DNA of 64,000 nucleotides from Candidatus Woesearchaeota archaeon (GCA_016192905.1 JACPTG010000001.1:421005-485004); one strand, 5' to 3'. Shown: positions 43,422-52,221, counted from the first letter of the stretch. Program-made: numbers and translations. The notes: generated by a model not told the origin, from the sequence alone.

Positions 43422-44653
43422 AAGCTATTAATAACAGGCTGCTCATCGGAGACATACCCGCATCAGACCTTGTAAGGAAGTACGGCTCACCCATATATGC
43501 CTATGACGAGGCCATAATCAGGCAAAGGATGCGCGACCTCAAGCAGGGCATAACCTACGCCAAGCTCATGATTTATTATGCCCTAAAGGCAAACACCAAC
43601 CTGCACATCCTAAGGATAATCAGGGAAGAAGGTGCGTACGCTGACGTGCATTCACCCGGCGAAATAATGGCTGCTGAGAAGGCTGGATGGAAGCCTGAGC
43701 AGATAATGCTTACAAGCGCATCCGTGACAAACGACGAAATGAGATTTGCCATGGATCATGGAGTGCTGGTTAACTGCGACTCGCTATCACAGCTTGAAAG
43801 GTACGGAAAGCTGAACCCTGACAGCAGGGTATGCGTAAGGATAAACCCTGACGTTGGCGGAGGCCACCACAGCCACGTCATCACAGGAGGCCCGGAGAGC
43901 AAGTTCGGGATATACCACGACAAGGTTCCTGAGATAAAGGAGATTGCCGGGAAGCATCGCCTAAAGATCGTTGGCGTGCACCAGCACATAGGCTCAGGAA
44001 TACTCGAGCCTGAGAAATTCAGGCTGGCCATGAACGTGCTCCTGAAAACAGCCAGAGAATTTTCTGATCTGGAGTTTGTTGACTTCGGCGGCGGACTCGG
44101 AGTCCCATACAGGCCTGACCAGAAGGCACTGGACTTAAAGTCACTGGGCAGGATGATGACTGAAACCTTCTCAAGCTTCTGCAAGGAATACGGGAAGGAG
44201 CTATACATGCACATAGAGCCAGGACGCTTTCCAGTTGCCGAAGCAGGATACCTTCTGTGCACTGTAAACACGCTAAAGGAAACACCCACGCACAAGTTTG
44301 TTGGAGTTGACACCGGCTTTAACCACCTGATAAGGCCGGCAATGTACGGAAGCTACCATCAGATTGTCGTTACCGACAGGGTTGACGGGGAGAAATCAAA
44401 GATTGTTGTCGTGGGTAACATCTGCGAATCAGGGGATGCATTCACAAGGGACGAGCACGGGCTGGTTGACAGGGAGCTTCCTGAAATAAAGGAAGGCGAC
44501 GTGCTCGCAATCCTCAACGCAGGAGCATATGGCTTCTCAATGTCATCCAACTACAACACAAGGCCAAGGCCTGTTGAAGTCCTGGTCAAGGGCAGCGAAT
44601 CAAGGATAATAAGGAAAAAGGAGGACGAGGAATACCTGCTCTACGGATACTGA
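43418..44653 (+). CDS. lysA: Diaminopimelate decarboxylase
   Basis: 411 residues. Alanine-racemase-like fold with PLP lysine in MIYYALKANTNLHILRII, DVHSPGEIMAAEKAGW, RINPDVGGGHHSHVITGGPESKFGI, VGVHQHIGSGI, VDFGGGLGVPY, EPGRFPVAEAGYL, and the substrate cysteine region NICESGDAFTRD, ending with NAGAYGFSMSSNYNTRPRPVEVLV. It removes CO2 from meso-diaminopimelate to give lysine, the last step. It starts inside the stop of the previous gene and is 2 bases from dapF. Confidence 0.95.
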   Translation: MKAINNRLLIGDIPASDLVRKYGSPIYAYDEAIIRQRMRDLKQGITYAKLMIYYALKANTNLHILRIIREEGAYADVHSPGEIMAAEKAGWKPEQIMLTSASVTNDEMRFAMDHGVLVNCDSLSQLERYGKLNPDSRVCVRINPDVGGGHHSHVITGGPESKFGIYHDKVPEIKEIAGKHRLKIVGVHQHIGSGILEPEKFRLAMNVLLKTAREFSDLEFVDFGGGLGVPYRPDQKALDLKSLGRMMTETFSSFCKEYGKELYMHIEPGRFPVAEAGYLLCTVNTLKETPTHKFVGVDTGFNHLIRPAMYGSYHQIVVTDRVDGEKSKIVVVGNICESGDAFTRDEHGLVDRELPEIKEGDVLAILNAGAYGFSMSSNYNTRPRPVEVLVKGSESRIIRKKEDEEYLLYGY

Positions 44654-44655
44654 AA

Positions 44656-45501
44656 ATGGAAAAGATAAAGTTCACAAAAATGCACGGCTGCGGAAACGAC
44701 TACATCTACGTGGACATGACCATAAATTATTACAAGTTTGACCCTGCCGACCTGGCCAGAAAGATTTCTGACAGGCACTTCGGGGTGGGAAGCGACGGGC
44801 TCATACTTGTCCATGACTCCAAAGCGGCAGACTTCAAGATGCGAATATTCAACGCAGACGGAAGCGAGGCAGAGATGTGCGGCAACGGAATAAGGGCATT
44901 CGCAAAGTTCTGCCACGAGCACAGGCTGACCTTAAAAAAGTCCATAACTGTCGAGACAGGCGCTGGCATAAAAAGGGTGGACACGATTTTCCGCGGCAGC
45001 GAAGTGGTCGGGGCACGGGTGGACATGGGAGAGCCAATCCTTAACGGAAGGAGCATACCGGTCAACATCGACAAGCCGGCAGTTGTTGATGATGAATTGA
45101 ATGTTAATGGGTCAGCCTTACGCTTCACGGCGGTGTCAATGGGCAACCCACACTGCGTAATCTTTGCAGATGAGCTTACAGACGAGCTTGTGAAGGGCCT
45201 CGGGCCGAAAATCCAGAATCACCCTATGTTCCCAAAGAAGGCAAACGTGGAATTCGTCCAGGTAATTGACGACAGAAACGTGAAGATGCGCGTATGGGAA
45301 AGAGGCTCAGGAGAGACAATGGCATGCGGCACAGGGGCATCAGCAACCGCCGTGGCCTGCGTCCTTAACCAGAAAACAGGAAGAAAAGTCGCGGTTGACG
45401 TGCTGGGCGGCAGGCTGGAAATAGAATGGGCTGCTGACAACCACGTATACATGACAGGGCCTGCGGAAACTGTCTGCGAAGGAATCTATTACTATGCCTG
45501 A
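44656..45501 (+). CDS. dapF: Diaminopimelate epimerase
   Basis: 281 residues. KFTKMHGCGNDYIYVD, GVGSDGLILV, the first catalytic cysteine in AEMCGNGIRAFAKF, NPHCVIFADEL, and the second in ETMACGTGASATAVAC. It converts LL- to meso-diaminopimelate, the substrate of LysA. Both catalytic cysteines are present and the length is normal. It is the last gene of the operon; a GC-rich stretch and then a separate glutaredoxin gene follow. Confidence 0.95.
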   Translation: MEKIKFTKMHGCGNDYIYVDMTINYYKFDPADLARKISDRHFGVGSDGLILVHDSKAADFKMRIFNADGSEAEMCGNGIRAFAKFCHEHRLTLKKSITVETGAGIKRVDTIFRGSEVVGARVDMGEPILNGRSIPVNIDKPAVVDDELNVNGSALRFTAVSMGNPHCVIFADELTDELVKGLGPKIQNHPMFPKKANVEFVQVIDDRNVKMRVWERGSGETMACGTGASATAVACVLNQKTGRKVAVDVLGGRLEIEWAADNHVYMTGPAETVCEGIYYYA

Positions 45502-45586
45502 CCCTTCGCGGCCTAACGCTCGCTGGCGGCCAGTATGCTCAAGCTAAAACCATAGCTTTAAATAAATGCATGGTTAGCCAAAAGGC

Positions 45587-45829
45587 ATGGCGAACGTCAA
45601 GGTCAAAATATACACCACGCCTGTCTGCCCGTGGTGCGTCAAGACAAAGGAATTCCTCAAGGAAAGCAAGATACCCTATGAGGAAATCAACGTGGCAGCT
45701 GACCGCAAGGCTGCTGAGGAAATGATTGAAAAGTCAGGCCAGATGGGAGTTCCGGTTGTTGATGTCAATGGCCAGATTATTGTAGGGTTTAACAAGCCAG
45801 CCCTCAAGAGGGCGCTTGGCATGGCCTAA
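45587..45829 (+). CDS. Glutaredoxin-like protein
   Basis: 80 residues with a thioredoxin fold: VKIYTTPVCPWCVKTKEFLKE (CPWC redox pair), IPYEEINVAAD, and SGQMGVPVVDVNGQIIVGFNKPALKRAL with the cis-proline and glutathione-site-like GF. It is a small soluble disulfide oxidoreductase. TATA-like GCTTTAAATAAATG at 45555-45568 gives a short leader. It has its own promoter and is not clearly linked to the lysine genes upstream. Confidence 0.88.
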   Translation: MANVKVKIYTTPVCPWCVKTKEFLKESKIPYEEINVAADRKAAEEMIEKSGQMGVPVVDVNGQIIVGFNKPALKRALGMA

Positions 45830-45888
45830 CTTCTTTTTCCTGCAAATCCTGCTAAATTTGAGTACTGGGAAGTTCCGAAAACGGAAGA

Positions 45889-45896
45889 TTTAAATA
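45889..45896 (+). promoter_or_regulatory. TATA box of a candidate small RNA gene
   Basis: AAGATTTAAATACAACC, in an intergenic stretch, lies about 25-30 bases before the predicted start of the hairpin RNA that follows. No open frame begins downstream for 340 bases, so the promoter has no protein gene to serve. Confidence 0.5.
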
Positions 45897-45917
45897 CAAC
45901 CTTTACATTCTATGTAA

Positions 45918-46001
45918 TAGTTAGTTTACCTAACGATCTGGGCTGGCTGCCGGGTTTTGGCACCCTCTTTTTCCCGGCGCCCGGCCTCAGGATTTTTTTT
46001 T
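45918..46001 (+). ncRNA. Candidate small hairpin RNA with its own promoter and T9 terminator
   Basis: After the TATA box, an AT-rich leader leads into GGCTGG-CTG-CCGGG, a loop of about 18 bases rich in T, then CCCGG-CGC-CCGGCC. The outer (6 bp) and inner (5 bp) stems flank a 3x3 internal loop. The hairpin ends at 45986, and a run of nine T follows (45993-46001), a typical archaeal termination signal. An H/ACA-like guide with a short pocket is one option, but no clear ACA box was found. Confidence 0.5.
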
Positions 46002-46052
46002 GAGTTGAATTTCTGGCCACATATAGAGATTTACCATAAAAACAACTTTTAC

Positions 46053-46148
46053 TAATAGCAGGCTGTGGCTACCTTTGGTTTGGCAGCCCCTTTCGGGATT
46101 AGCTCGATGTGTACGGTTTGGCTTCGTGAACAGTCTGCAATGTTCATT
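46053..46148 (+). repeat. Family A intergenic repeat, copy 5
   Basis: TAATAGCAGGCTGTGGCTAC, GGCAGCCCCTTTCGGGATTA, CGATGTGTACGGTTTGGCTT and CAGTCTGCAATGTTCATT. All family blocks are present in order. It lies between the candidate small RNA and the ROK kinase promoter. Confidence 0.75.
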
Positions 46149-46243
46149 AAAATAGTGGGTAAGTGGAGACAAATATCGCTACCCAGAAAAACCTCCACAC
46201 ATGCCCGCTAGTTTTATATATGTTCCAGGCTAAGAATTCCCTG

Positions 46244-47098
46244 ATGCCCTACCGGATAGGCCTTGACATAGGCGGCACAAAAATCAGCGGAGTGCTGTTC
46301 AACAGCTCAATGGAGCCCCTGGAGACTGTAATTCTGCCCACGATGGCCAGCAGCAATGCTGCAAGCACGCTGACAAATGTAAAGGCCGCAGTTGAAAAGC
46401 TTTCAAAAGGAATGCGAGTTTCCGGGGTTGGCATAAGCATTGCAGGCAGGGTGGACAGGAATGGCAGGGTGACATTCAACCCCAACATAAAAAGCCTTGA
46501 AGGCCTGAACCTCCGCAAAAGGCTCGGCAAGCTCCTGAAGCTTCCTGTCAAAATAGAAAACGACGGGCTTTGCTTTGCATACGGCGAGTACAGGCTGGGA
46601 GCTGGCAGGGGCTGCGAAGACATGGTTGGGATAGTGGTGGGAACCGGAATAGGGGGAGGGCTGATTATCTCAGGCAGGCCTTACAAGGGCATGGGCAGCG
46701 CAGGGGAAATAGGGCACATGATAATAGACCCTTCAGGGCCCAGATGCGGATGCGGCAACAATGGAGATTTTGAGAGCTGGTGCTCAGGCAGGAATATAAC
46801 CCGAAGGTACATTGAAGCCGGAGGAAAGATTCCAGAGCCTGAGCCAAAGAAAATCTTCAGCTCAGCCGAGAAAATTGCCAGGGAAATTTCCAGGGAAACC
46901 ATCGAAAAGTTCGGGATTGGCCTGGCCAACGTGCAAAGGGCCTATGACCCTGAGATGATTGTAATGGGCGGCGGCCTATCAAACCTGCACATATACGAAC
47001 ATCTGGAGAAGGAAGCAGAAAAGCACGGGACAAGAATAAGAATTAAAAAAAGAAAGCTGGAATACCCGGGCGAATCCGGAGCCTGCCTTCTTCCCTAA
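46244..47098 (+). CDS. ROK family sugar kinase
   Basis: 284 residues from ATG 46244; TATA TTTTATATA at 46212-46220 fits a leaderless start, and the upstream frame is rejected. ATP-binding start YRIGLDIGGTKISGVL, catalytic-region KIENDGLCFAYGEYRLGAGRG, phosphate 2 GIVVGTGIGGGLIISGRPYKGMGSAGEIGHM. The usual ROK zinc site CxCGxxGC appears as CGCGNNGDFESWC, so the third cysteine is replaced by Asp. It is probably a glucose, N-acetylmannosamine or related hexose kinase; the sugar is not clear. It overlaps the small acidic gene on the other strand by 4 bases. Confidence 0.88.
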   Translation: MPYRIGLDIGGTKISGVLFNSSMEPLETVILPTMASSNAASTLTNVKAAVEKLSKGMRVSGVGISIAGRVDRNGRVTFNPNIKSLEGLNLRKRLGKLLKLPVKIENDGLCFAYGEYRLGAGRGCEDMVGIVVGTGIGGGLIISGRPYKGMGSAGEIGHMIIDPSGPRCGCGNNGDFESWCSGRNITRRYIEAGGKIPEPEPKKIFSSAEKIAREISRETIEKFGIGLANVQRAYDPEMIVMGGGLSNLHIYEHLEKEAEKHGTRIRIKKRKLEYPGESGACLLP

Positions 47099-47256
47099 AG
47101 CTCTTCAAAATCAGGCTCGTATTCCTCCTCCTTCAACGCAGCCGCATATCCCTCTATGAACGCCGCTTCCCTGAGAGAAACCTCATCGTCTTCCAAGTCT
47201 TCCAGCTCACCGGAAAGCAGTCCCAAGTCATCTTCCTCAATGTCTTCCTGCCACAT
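47095..47256 (-). CDS. Small acidic conserved-type protein
   Basis: 53 residues: MWQEDIEEDDLGLLSGELED, then DDEVSLREAAFIEGYAAALKEEEYEPDFEEL. It is very acidic, and the SLREAAFIEGYAAA core resembles the small SPEE-AFM-GY proteins common in DPANN-type archaea (recalled, not searched). GGTGAT four bases before the ATG may be the ribosome-binding site. It is convergent with the ROK kinase, with overlapping stop codons. Confidence 0.55.
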   Translation of the reverse strand: MWQEDIEEDDLGLLSGELEDLEDDEVSLREAAFIEGYAAALKEEEYEPDFEEL

Positions 47257-47449
47257 CTTTTATCACCCCAAAAATGCCTTTTTAGGCTCTTACTAAAAGC
47301 TGCACCTCTTTTGGGTATGGCCTGAAGATTAAAGGTGGGCATGGCATGGAGTGTTATAAAGCTATGGCTTATACTTTATAATGCGGCCTTATTCATTTAA
47401 TAAAACAGAAATGTTTAAATATACTTAATAACTTTTAAGAAGAAGGGGG

Positions 47450-48370
47450 ATGATAAATTTGAAAAGAAAGGTAATACAGATAGCAGATTCAACGCAGCTG
47501 ATTTCCCTGCCCAGGGCCTGGGCCAAGAAAAACAACATCCTAAAGGGACAGGAACTGGATGTTGTCGAGGACGGCAACAAGGTCGTGGTCTATACAAACA
47601 CCGCGCCAAGGCTGAACACAATAGAAATCGACCTGTCAGGGCTGACACCAAGGCTTGCGGACAGGTTTTTAGGAAGAGCCTACCATGCAGGCTATGATGA
47701 GCTCATCATTTCCTTCGACGAGCTTGAAGTTGGCCGCGCCCTGCAGGAGAAGGTCCCTGAGCTTCTCGGATTTGAGATCTTTGACCAGTCCAGGAACCAG
47801 CTCGTGATAAAGAGCCTTTCCCAAAAGCTGGAAATAGACTTTGACTCCGCTCTCAGGAAGGCATTCATCATCGCCATCTCAATGGCCGACACCGTAGCCG
47901 AAGCCCTTGCCAAGGGAGACAAAAAGAGCCTCTCGCACGTAAAATACAGGGATGTTGACCTAAACAAGTTCTGCTATTTCTGCCTCAGGGCCATAAACAA
48001 GGGCCAATACAGAGAAATGGACAACAGGATACTGTACTACCTGATCGAGACACTGGAGGATATCGGAGACGCCTACAAGGAGCTTGCAGAGGCCTGCCTG
48101 AAGGCAACTCCCGGCGAAAAGGTCCTGCGCGGCCTGCAGAGGGTAAACCAGATTTTCAAGCTAAGCTACGAATTCTTCTACAAGCCTGACAAGAAGAAGG
48201 CGGTTGACACCTATGCAAAATTTGAGGAGACAAGGCAGTTCCTGATTTCAATATCAAGAAACCACGGCGCAAACGAGGGAAGGCTGATAGCCGTACTCGA
48301 CTACCTGCTTCGGCTGATTTACCATTACGTGACAATGCGGCTGGATACGCTTCAGGAGTTCAGGAATTGA
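47450..48370 (+). CDS. AbrB-PhoU domain protein (phosphate uptake regulator-like)
   Basis: 306 residues. The N-terminal SpoVT/AbrB swapped hairpin (KRKVIQIADSTQLISLPRAWAKKNNILKGQELDVVED) is followed by an archaeal PhoU-like helical part (about 100-300: LRKAFIIAISMADTVAEALAKGD, RDVDLNKFCYFCLRAINKG, ILYYLIETLEDIGDAYKELAEACLKA). This AbrB-PhoU arrangement is typical of archaeal regulators near phosphate transporters, but no transporter is in the window. TATA TTTAAATATAC lies at about 47412-47422. It is convergent with metK, the two stops abutting. Confidence 0.82.
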   Translation: MINLKRKVIQIADSTQLISLPRAWAKKNNILKGQELDVVEDGNKVVVYTNTAPRLNTIEIDLSGLTPRLADRFLGRAYHAGYDELIISFDELEVGRALQEKVPELLGFEIFDQSRNQLVIKSLSQKLEIDFDSALRKAFIIAISMADTVAEALAKGDKKSLSHVKYRDVDLNKFCYFCLRAINKGQYREMDNRILYYLIETLEDIGDAYKELAEACLKATPGEKVLRGLQRVNQIFKLSYEFFYKPDKKKAVDTYAKFEETRQFLISISRNHGANEGRLIAVLDYLLRLIYHYVTMRLDTLQEFRN

Positions 48371-49543
48371 CTATTCAGCATCTTTCCTCAGGGCATCTGC
48401 CCTATCAGTCAGCTCCCACGTAAACTCAGGCTCATTCCTCCCGAAGTGGCCATACGCAGCAGTCTTCCTGAAAATAGGCCGCCTCAGCTGAAGGCTCTCA
48501 ATAATGCCCCGCGGCGTGAGCCTGAAATGCTTCCTAACCAGCTCAGAAATTTTCTCCTCAGGGATTTTAGCAGTGCCGAAAGTCTCAATGTTAATAGAGG
48601 TCGGCTCGGCAACACCAATCGCGTACGACAACGAAACCTCGCACTTCCCAGCCAGCCCAGCAGCGACAATATTCTTTGCGACATAGCGCGCGGCGTACGC
48701 GCCTGAGCGGTCAACCTTGGTGGGGTCCTTGCCGCTGAAGCAGCCTCCGCCATGCCTTCCAACGCCTCCATAAGTGTCAACGATAATTTTCCTTCCTGTA
48801 ACCCCTGTGTCGCCCTCAGGGCCGCCTATGACAAACTTGCCAGTGGCGTTAATGTGCACCTTTGTATTGGTGTCAAAATATTTCCCGAGCACCGGCTTAA
48901 TCACCTTTTCCAGAATCTCCTGCTTGAAACTGCCTGAAGTCTGGCCATCAGCCGTACTGTGCTCCTCAGTATGCTGGCAGGCAATCACCACTGCAGAAAC
49001 CCTTTTTGGAATCTCGTCATGATACTCAACACTCACCTGCGACTTGCCATCAGGCCCGATGTGCCTTATTACCCCCTGCTTCCTAACCTCGGCGAGCCTC
49101 CTGGTAAGGCCGTGGGCAAGCATGATAGGAAGAGGCATAAGCTCCTTTGTCTCTGTGCAAGCATAACCATACATCATGCCTTGGTCGCCCGCGCCCTGCT
49201 CCTTCCCCTGCTTCTCATCAACGCCCTGGGCAATGTCAGGACTCTGGCCATGAATTGAGACCAGAACGCCCGCATCCTCATGGTCTATCCCAAAAGCAGG
49301 GTTTGTATAGCCAATCTCCTTAAGCGTCCGCCTCACAATCGCCTGCACGTCGGCGAATCCCTTTGTAGTGACTTCACCTGCGACAACAACAAGGCCTGTG
49401 GTCGTTAGGCATTCCACAGCGACCCTTGACATGGGATCCTGGGCGTAAAGGTCGTCGAGGATTGCATCGCTAATCTGGTCGCAGATTTTGTCGGCATGAC
49501 CCTCAGTAACTGATTCAGATGTTATGTAGTTTATTTTAGCCAT
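48371..49543 (-). CDS. metK: S-adenosylmethionine synthetase, bacterial type
   Basis: 390 residues from [30 protein letters not shown] (49543); the longer frame adds ten residues. ATP and methionine sites are the bacterial ones: [55 protein letters not shown], and [34 protein letters not shown]. Archaea normally use an unrelated-looking MAT family, so this gene was probably gained from bacteria. It makes S-adenosylmethionine for methylation, including the two methyltransferases in this window. It is a single gene. Confidence 0.95.
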   Translation of the reverse strand: MAKINYITSESVTEGHADKICDQISDAILDDLYAQDPMSRVAVECLTTTGLVVVAGEVTTKGFADVQAIVRRTLKEIGYTNPAFGIDHEDAGVLVSIHGQSPDIAQGVDEKQGKEQGAGDQGMMYGYACTETKELMPLPIMLAHGLTRRLAEVRKQGVIRHIGPDGKSQVSVEYHDEIPKRVSAVVIACQHTEEHSTADGQTSGSFKQEILEKVIKPVLGKYFDTNTKVHINATGKFVIGGPEGDTGVTGRKIIVDTYGGVGRHGGGCFSGKDPTKVDRSGAYAARYVAKNIVAAGLAGKCEVSLSYAIGVAEPTSINIETFGTAKIPEEKISELVRKHFRLTPRGIIESLQLRRPIFRKTAAYGHFGRNEPEFTWELTDRADALRKDAE

Positions 49544-49623
49544 GATTGCACCTCTCAAAAGATTTATAGGCAAACAGCGGCTTGTGAGGCATATTAAAGG
49601 TTTACTGAGGGATTTATTCCAAA

Positions 49624-50244
49624 ATGAATAATGCGCTGAGATACGCGACTGTAACAGTCCTGGCTGTGAGCCTGGCCTTCCTGATAGTTGCGGCCAGCTT
49701 CACCTCGGTGTTTCTTGACCAGGGGATTTACAGGGCCGAGTTTGCAAAAACAGGAGCCTATGAAAGGGCTCCTGACGCGGACTCGCTGAATTCAGAAGTG
49801 CTTGACTACCTGAAAGGAAATGGAAATATTCCAATGGACTTCTCAGAGAGGGAGAAAAGCCACCTCGCAGATGTGAAGCAGCTTATCAGAGCTTTTTTCG
49901 TCTCGGCGCTGGGGGCAGCAGCGGTGGCGATTGCGGCCTCGGTAACCCTAGCCCTGCTGCGGCGGCTGCTGGCGGGCTTCACAGCGGCAACCATCCTCGG
50001 CTCGCTTTTCATCCTGCTGGCCATGGGCGTGCTATGGATACTGCCATTCGGATGGGTTTTTGACAATTTCCACCTCTCACTATTCCAGCCAGGCACTTAC
50101 CTCTTTGAGGAGTCTGACCTGCTGATAAAGCTTTACCCAGCCCAGTTCTTCCAGGACTTTGCGATGATTATAGCCCTCAGGACTGCTGTGCTTTCAGGGG
50201 TTCTCCTGGTCGTAGCTGTCCTGCTCAGGAGCTTTGTCCGATAA
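49624..50244 (+). CDS. DUF1461-like integral membrane protein
   Basis: 206 residues, four predicted membrane helices (about 8-31, 88-112, 118-140, 178-200). The loop [41 protein letters not shown] matches the FHxxxF...G.W.F...D.LI.LFP..FF pattern of the DUF1461 (TIGR01906) family. Function unknown. Its last codons, TTTGTCCGA-TAA, resemble two short direct repeats just downstream, which mark the edge of the AT-rich restriction island. Confidence 0.8.
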   Translation: MNNALRYATVTVLAVSLAFLIVAASFTSVFLDQGIYRAEFAKTGAYERAPDADSLNSEVLDYLKGNGNIPMDFSEREKSHLADVKQLIRAFFVSALGAAAVAIAASVTLALLRRLLAGFTAATILGSLFILLAMGVLWILPFGWVFDNFHLSLFQPGTYLFEESDLLIKLYPAQFFQDFAMIIALRTAVLSGVLLVVAVLLRSFVR

Positions 50245-50281
50245 GTAACTTCTGTCCGAATAGTCGCAATTCTGTCCGAAA
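50234..50281 (+). repeat. Three short TGTCCGA direct repeats at the edge of the restriction island
   Basis: TTTGTCCGAT (end of the DUF1461 gene), TTCTGTCCGAA (50250-50260) and TTCTGTCCGAA (50270-50280) are spaced about 18-20 bases apart. They precede the restriction-gene TATA box (TTTTTATATG, about 50297-50306). They could be an insertion scar or regulator sites. Confidence 0.45.
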
Positions 50282-50325
50282 AAGTTGATGGAAATGTTTT
50301 TATATGCCTTTTCTGTTTAAATAAT

Positions 50326-50928
50326 ATGCAAAAAGAGGGAACAGATAGCTTTAGAATCAAAATCGTAGAGCTTGCTGAAGAGATTTCTGGGGAAGCCAAA
50401 TTATTCCCAAAATATACTACTCAGATAATGAATTTAGCTAATCAAAATTCACAAGGAACACGTGCATCAGTTGTTGGTCAATTATCCGAATTGATACAGA
50501 AATGTCCCCATAAAGAGTATGTTAAGTGGAAGGAGTGGTATCTTAAAGAACATTCAAATGCAATTGATAACGCATCTAAAAAAGTTTTTGCTATGGTTGA
50601 AGAATTAAAAAAAGCTATAAACCAAATAGATAAAGAAATGGTTAAAAAATGGGTTGAAGACTTAGTTATTGATAAAACATTTATTGGTCTTAAATTTCAA
50701 GAAGCTATTTTAAAGAGAATAGCTAAAATGAAAAATGCTACTTATAGATTGTCAACCCCTGGTGAAGAAAGTAAAGGTATTGATGGTTATATAGGTAATA
50801 CTTCTATTTCGATTAAACCAACAACTTATAAATCAAAAAATATGTTGAGGGAAAATATAGGGATTAAGATGGTATTTTATGAAAAAAAGAAAGACGGGAT
50901 TGTTGTGGATATTTCAGCACTTCAGTAG
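50326..50928 (+). CDS. Type II restriction endonuclease, MjaI-like (probable CTAG specificity)
   Basis: 200 residues, Lys/Ile-rich and much more AT-rich in DNA than the flanks. The C-terminal part has ESKGIDGYIGNTSISIKPTTYK, a PD-(D/E)xK-like nuclease core (Asp of GIDGYI and Lys of SIKP). Assignment to the MjaI restriction family rests on this core, the size, and the partner methyltransferase, which is clearly of the CTAG group. The 3' end overlaps the convergent methyltransferase gene by 65 bases. TATA TTTTTATATG is 20-30 bases upstream, so the transcript is nearly leaderless. Confidence 0.75.
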   Translation: MQKEGTDSFRIKIVELAEEISGEAKLFPKYTTQIMNLANQNSQGTRASVVGQLSELIQKCPHKEYVKWKEWYLKEHSNAIDNASKKVFAMVEELKKAINQIDKEMVKKWVEDLVIDKTFIGLKFQEAILKRIAKMKNATYRLSTPGEESKGIDGYIGNTSISIKPTTYKSKNMLRENIGIKMVFYEKKKDGIVVDISALQ

Positions 50929-51961
50929 TATGATCAATTTGAAATAAATCCTCATGTATTTTCACAATTTTTTCCACAAATGGAAATAAAATCTTAGTTT
51001 CCTGTAACGATACAACGGGAAGATTATAGTTCTTGTTCCAATATTTTGGCTCCCCCTTTATCTCCGCTATTTTTTTCATAAATTCTCTATGTTTTTCTAT
51101 TCTTTCACTGATATAAAGATTAGCTATTTCTTTCATTTCTTTTATTCTTTCTTCTATAATCTCTTTAAAATTAGCATCAATCTCGTAACCAATACTATTT
51201 CTTCCAGATGCGATAGCTCCTAAGGTTGTTGTTCCAGTTCCTAAGTAAGGGTCTAATATAGTATCTCCCTGAACAGAAAACATACTGATCAATCTATATG
51301 TAAGCTCAATAGGATAAGCAGCACTTCTTTCTCTTACCTTAACATAGTTTAATTTTTGAAATACCCCATTAATATCTTTCCATTTATCTGAAAACCAAAT
51401 ATTTCTTTCTTCCCAAAAAAAAGCACTTTTCTGTCTATTTAATATTTCTTCTGGGTTCTTAAATTCTCTTTTATTTTCTTTTCGTAAAATCAATATGTGT
51501 TCATGTTCCAGACTTACGTAAGCTCCAACAGGCAACATTCCAGAGCCCATAAACTTGTCTGGTTTATTAGTTTCTTTAATCCACAATATTTCTGGTAATG
51601 CATTGAAACCCAAACTCAAACAATAATTCAAAATTCTTGCATGGCTCATATATATTTGAAATTTAGCATTTAGACTTCTTGTTGCATCCCCAATATTTAT
51701 GCAGGCAATTCCACCGAATTTTAAAACTCTATAAACTTCTTTCCATACTTTATCTAATTCTTTGTGCATTAATTCAAATGCTCTTTGCCCATCTTCTTCT
51801 TTTAAGGCATTGGCTATTTCTGGATTTTGTAGAGAAAACATTTCATCCCACATCTGTATCATCGGATATGGGGGAGAAGTTATCATTAAGTCAATACTTT
51901 CAGATTTAATTTCTTTCATTTCTCTTGCATCGTCATATATTATTTTATGCGTCGTTTTCAT
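50864..51961 (-). CDS. Type II N4-cytosine DNA methyltransferase, MjaI/MthZI-like
   Basis: 365 residues. The catalytic motif IV is TSPPYPMIQMWDEMF (SPPY, N4-cytosine type, beta class order). The AdoMet motif DPYLGTGTTTLGAIASGRNSIGYEID lies near residue 245. ACINIGDATRSL, GSGMLPVGAYVSLEHEHILILRK and SAFFWEERNIWFSDKW are shared with the M.MthZI/M.MjaI group that modifies CTAG. It protects host DNA from the restriction enzyme encoded convergently. Its ATG overlaps the stop of a small zinc-finger gene (ATGA), so those two are co-translated. Confidence 0.9.
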   Translation of the reverse strand: MKTTHKIIYDDAREMKEIKSESIDLMITSPPYPMIQMWDEMFSLQNPEIANALKEEDGQRAFELMHKELDKVWKEVYRVLKFGGIACINIGDATRSLNAKFQIYMSHARILNYCLSLGFNALPEILWIKETNKPDKFMGSGMLPVGAYVSLEHEHILILRKENKREFKNPEEILNRQKSAFFWEERNIWFSDKWKDINGVFQKLNYVKVRERSAAYPIELTYRLISMFSVQGDTILDPYLGTGTTTLGAIASGRNSIGYEIDANFKEIIEERIKEMKEIANLYISERIEKHREFMKKIAEIKGEPKYWNKNYNLPVVSLQETKILFPFVEKIVKIHEDLFQIDHTTEVLKYPQQSRLSFFHKIPS

Positions 51962-52131
51962 TTTCTACTATAATATTTTTGTTGATACTTTTTAATTTCC
52001 GCTTTATGTGTATCTCTATATTTTTTCATTAATCCCAATTGATGTTTCTGCGAACAATCTTGACATCTTTTAGCCATCCAAGTTCTTTGCGAGATATCTT
52101 TCTTACAATCTATGCATAATCTATTTTCCAT
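51958..52131 (-). CDS. Small zinc-finger protein coupled to the DNA methyltransferase
   Basis: 57 residues: MENRLCIDCKKDISQRTWMA then KRCQDCSQKHQLGLMKKYRDTHK and a Lys/Tyr-rich tail. Two CxxC knuckles (CIDC, CQDC) form a probable zinc ribbon, followed by a basic helix. The stop codon overlaps the methyltransferase ATG. A DNA-binding controller role is possible by context; alternatively it may resemble the zinc part of HNH-associated proteins. No family was recognised. Confidence 0.6.
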   Translation of the reverse strand: MENRLCIDCKKDISQRTWMAKRCQDCSQKHQLGLMKKYRDTHKAEIKKYQQKYYSRK

Positions 52132-52221
52132 TTTTCTTATTCTCCCTTTTTATAACTTAGGGCGGTATCTGTCCAGTGTCCAGTGGGTTGTCGTCTCGGA
52201 TATTATTCGGTGTGCCTTGTG

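Noticed and set aside
45508-45545. GCCTAAC...GGCGGCC stretch as an integron attC-like site
   Set aside because: Only one box resembles attC; the partner core site and any integrase are absent.
52140-52221. Right-hand copy of the TGTCCGA repeat as an attachment site for the restriction island
   Set aside because: CTGTCCAGTGTCCAG is similar in its first bases only and lies inside the island, so no direct-repeat pair can be claimed.
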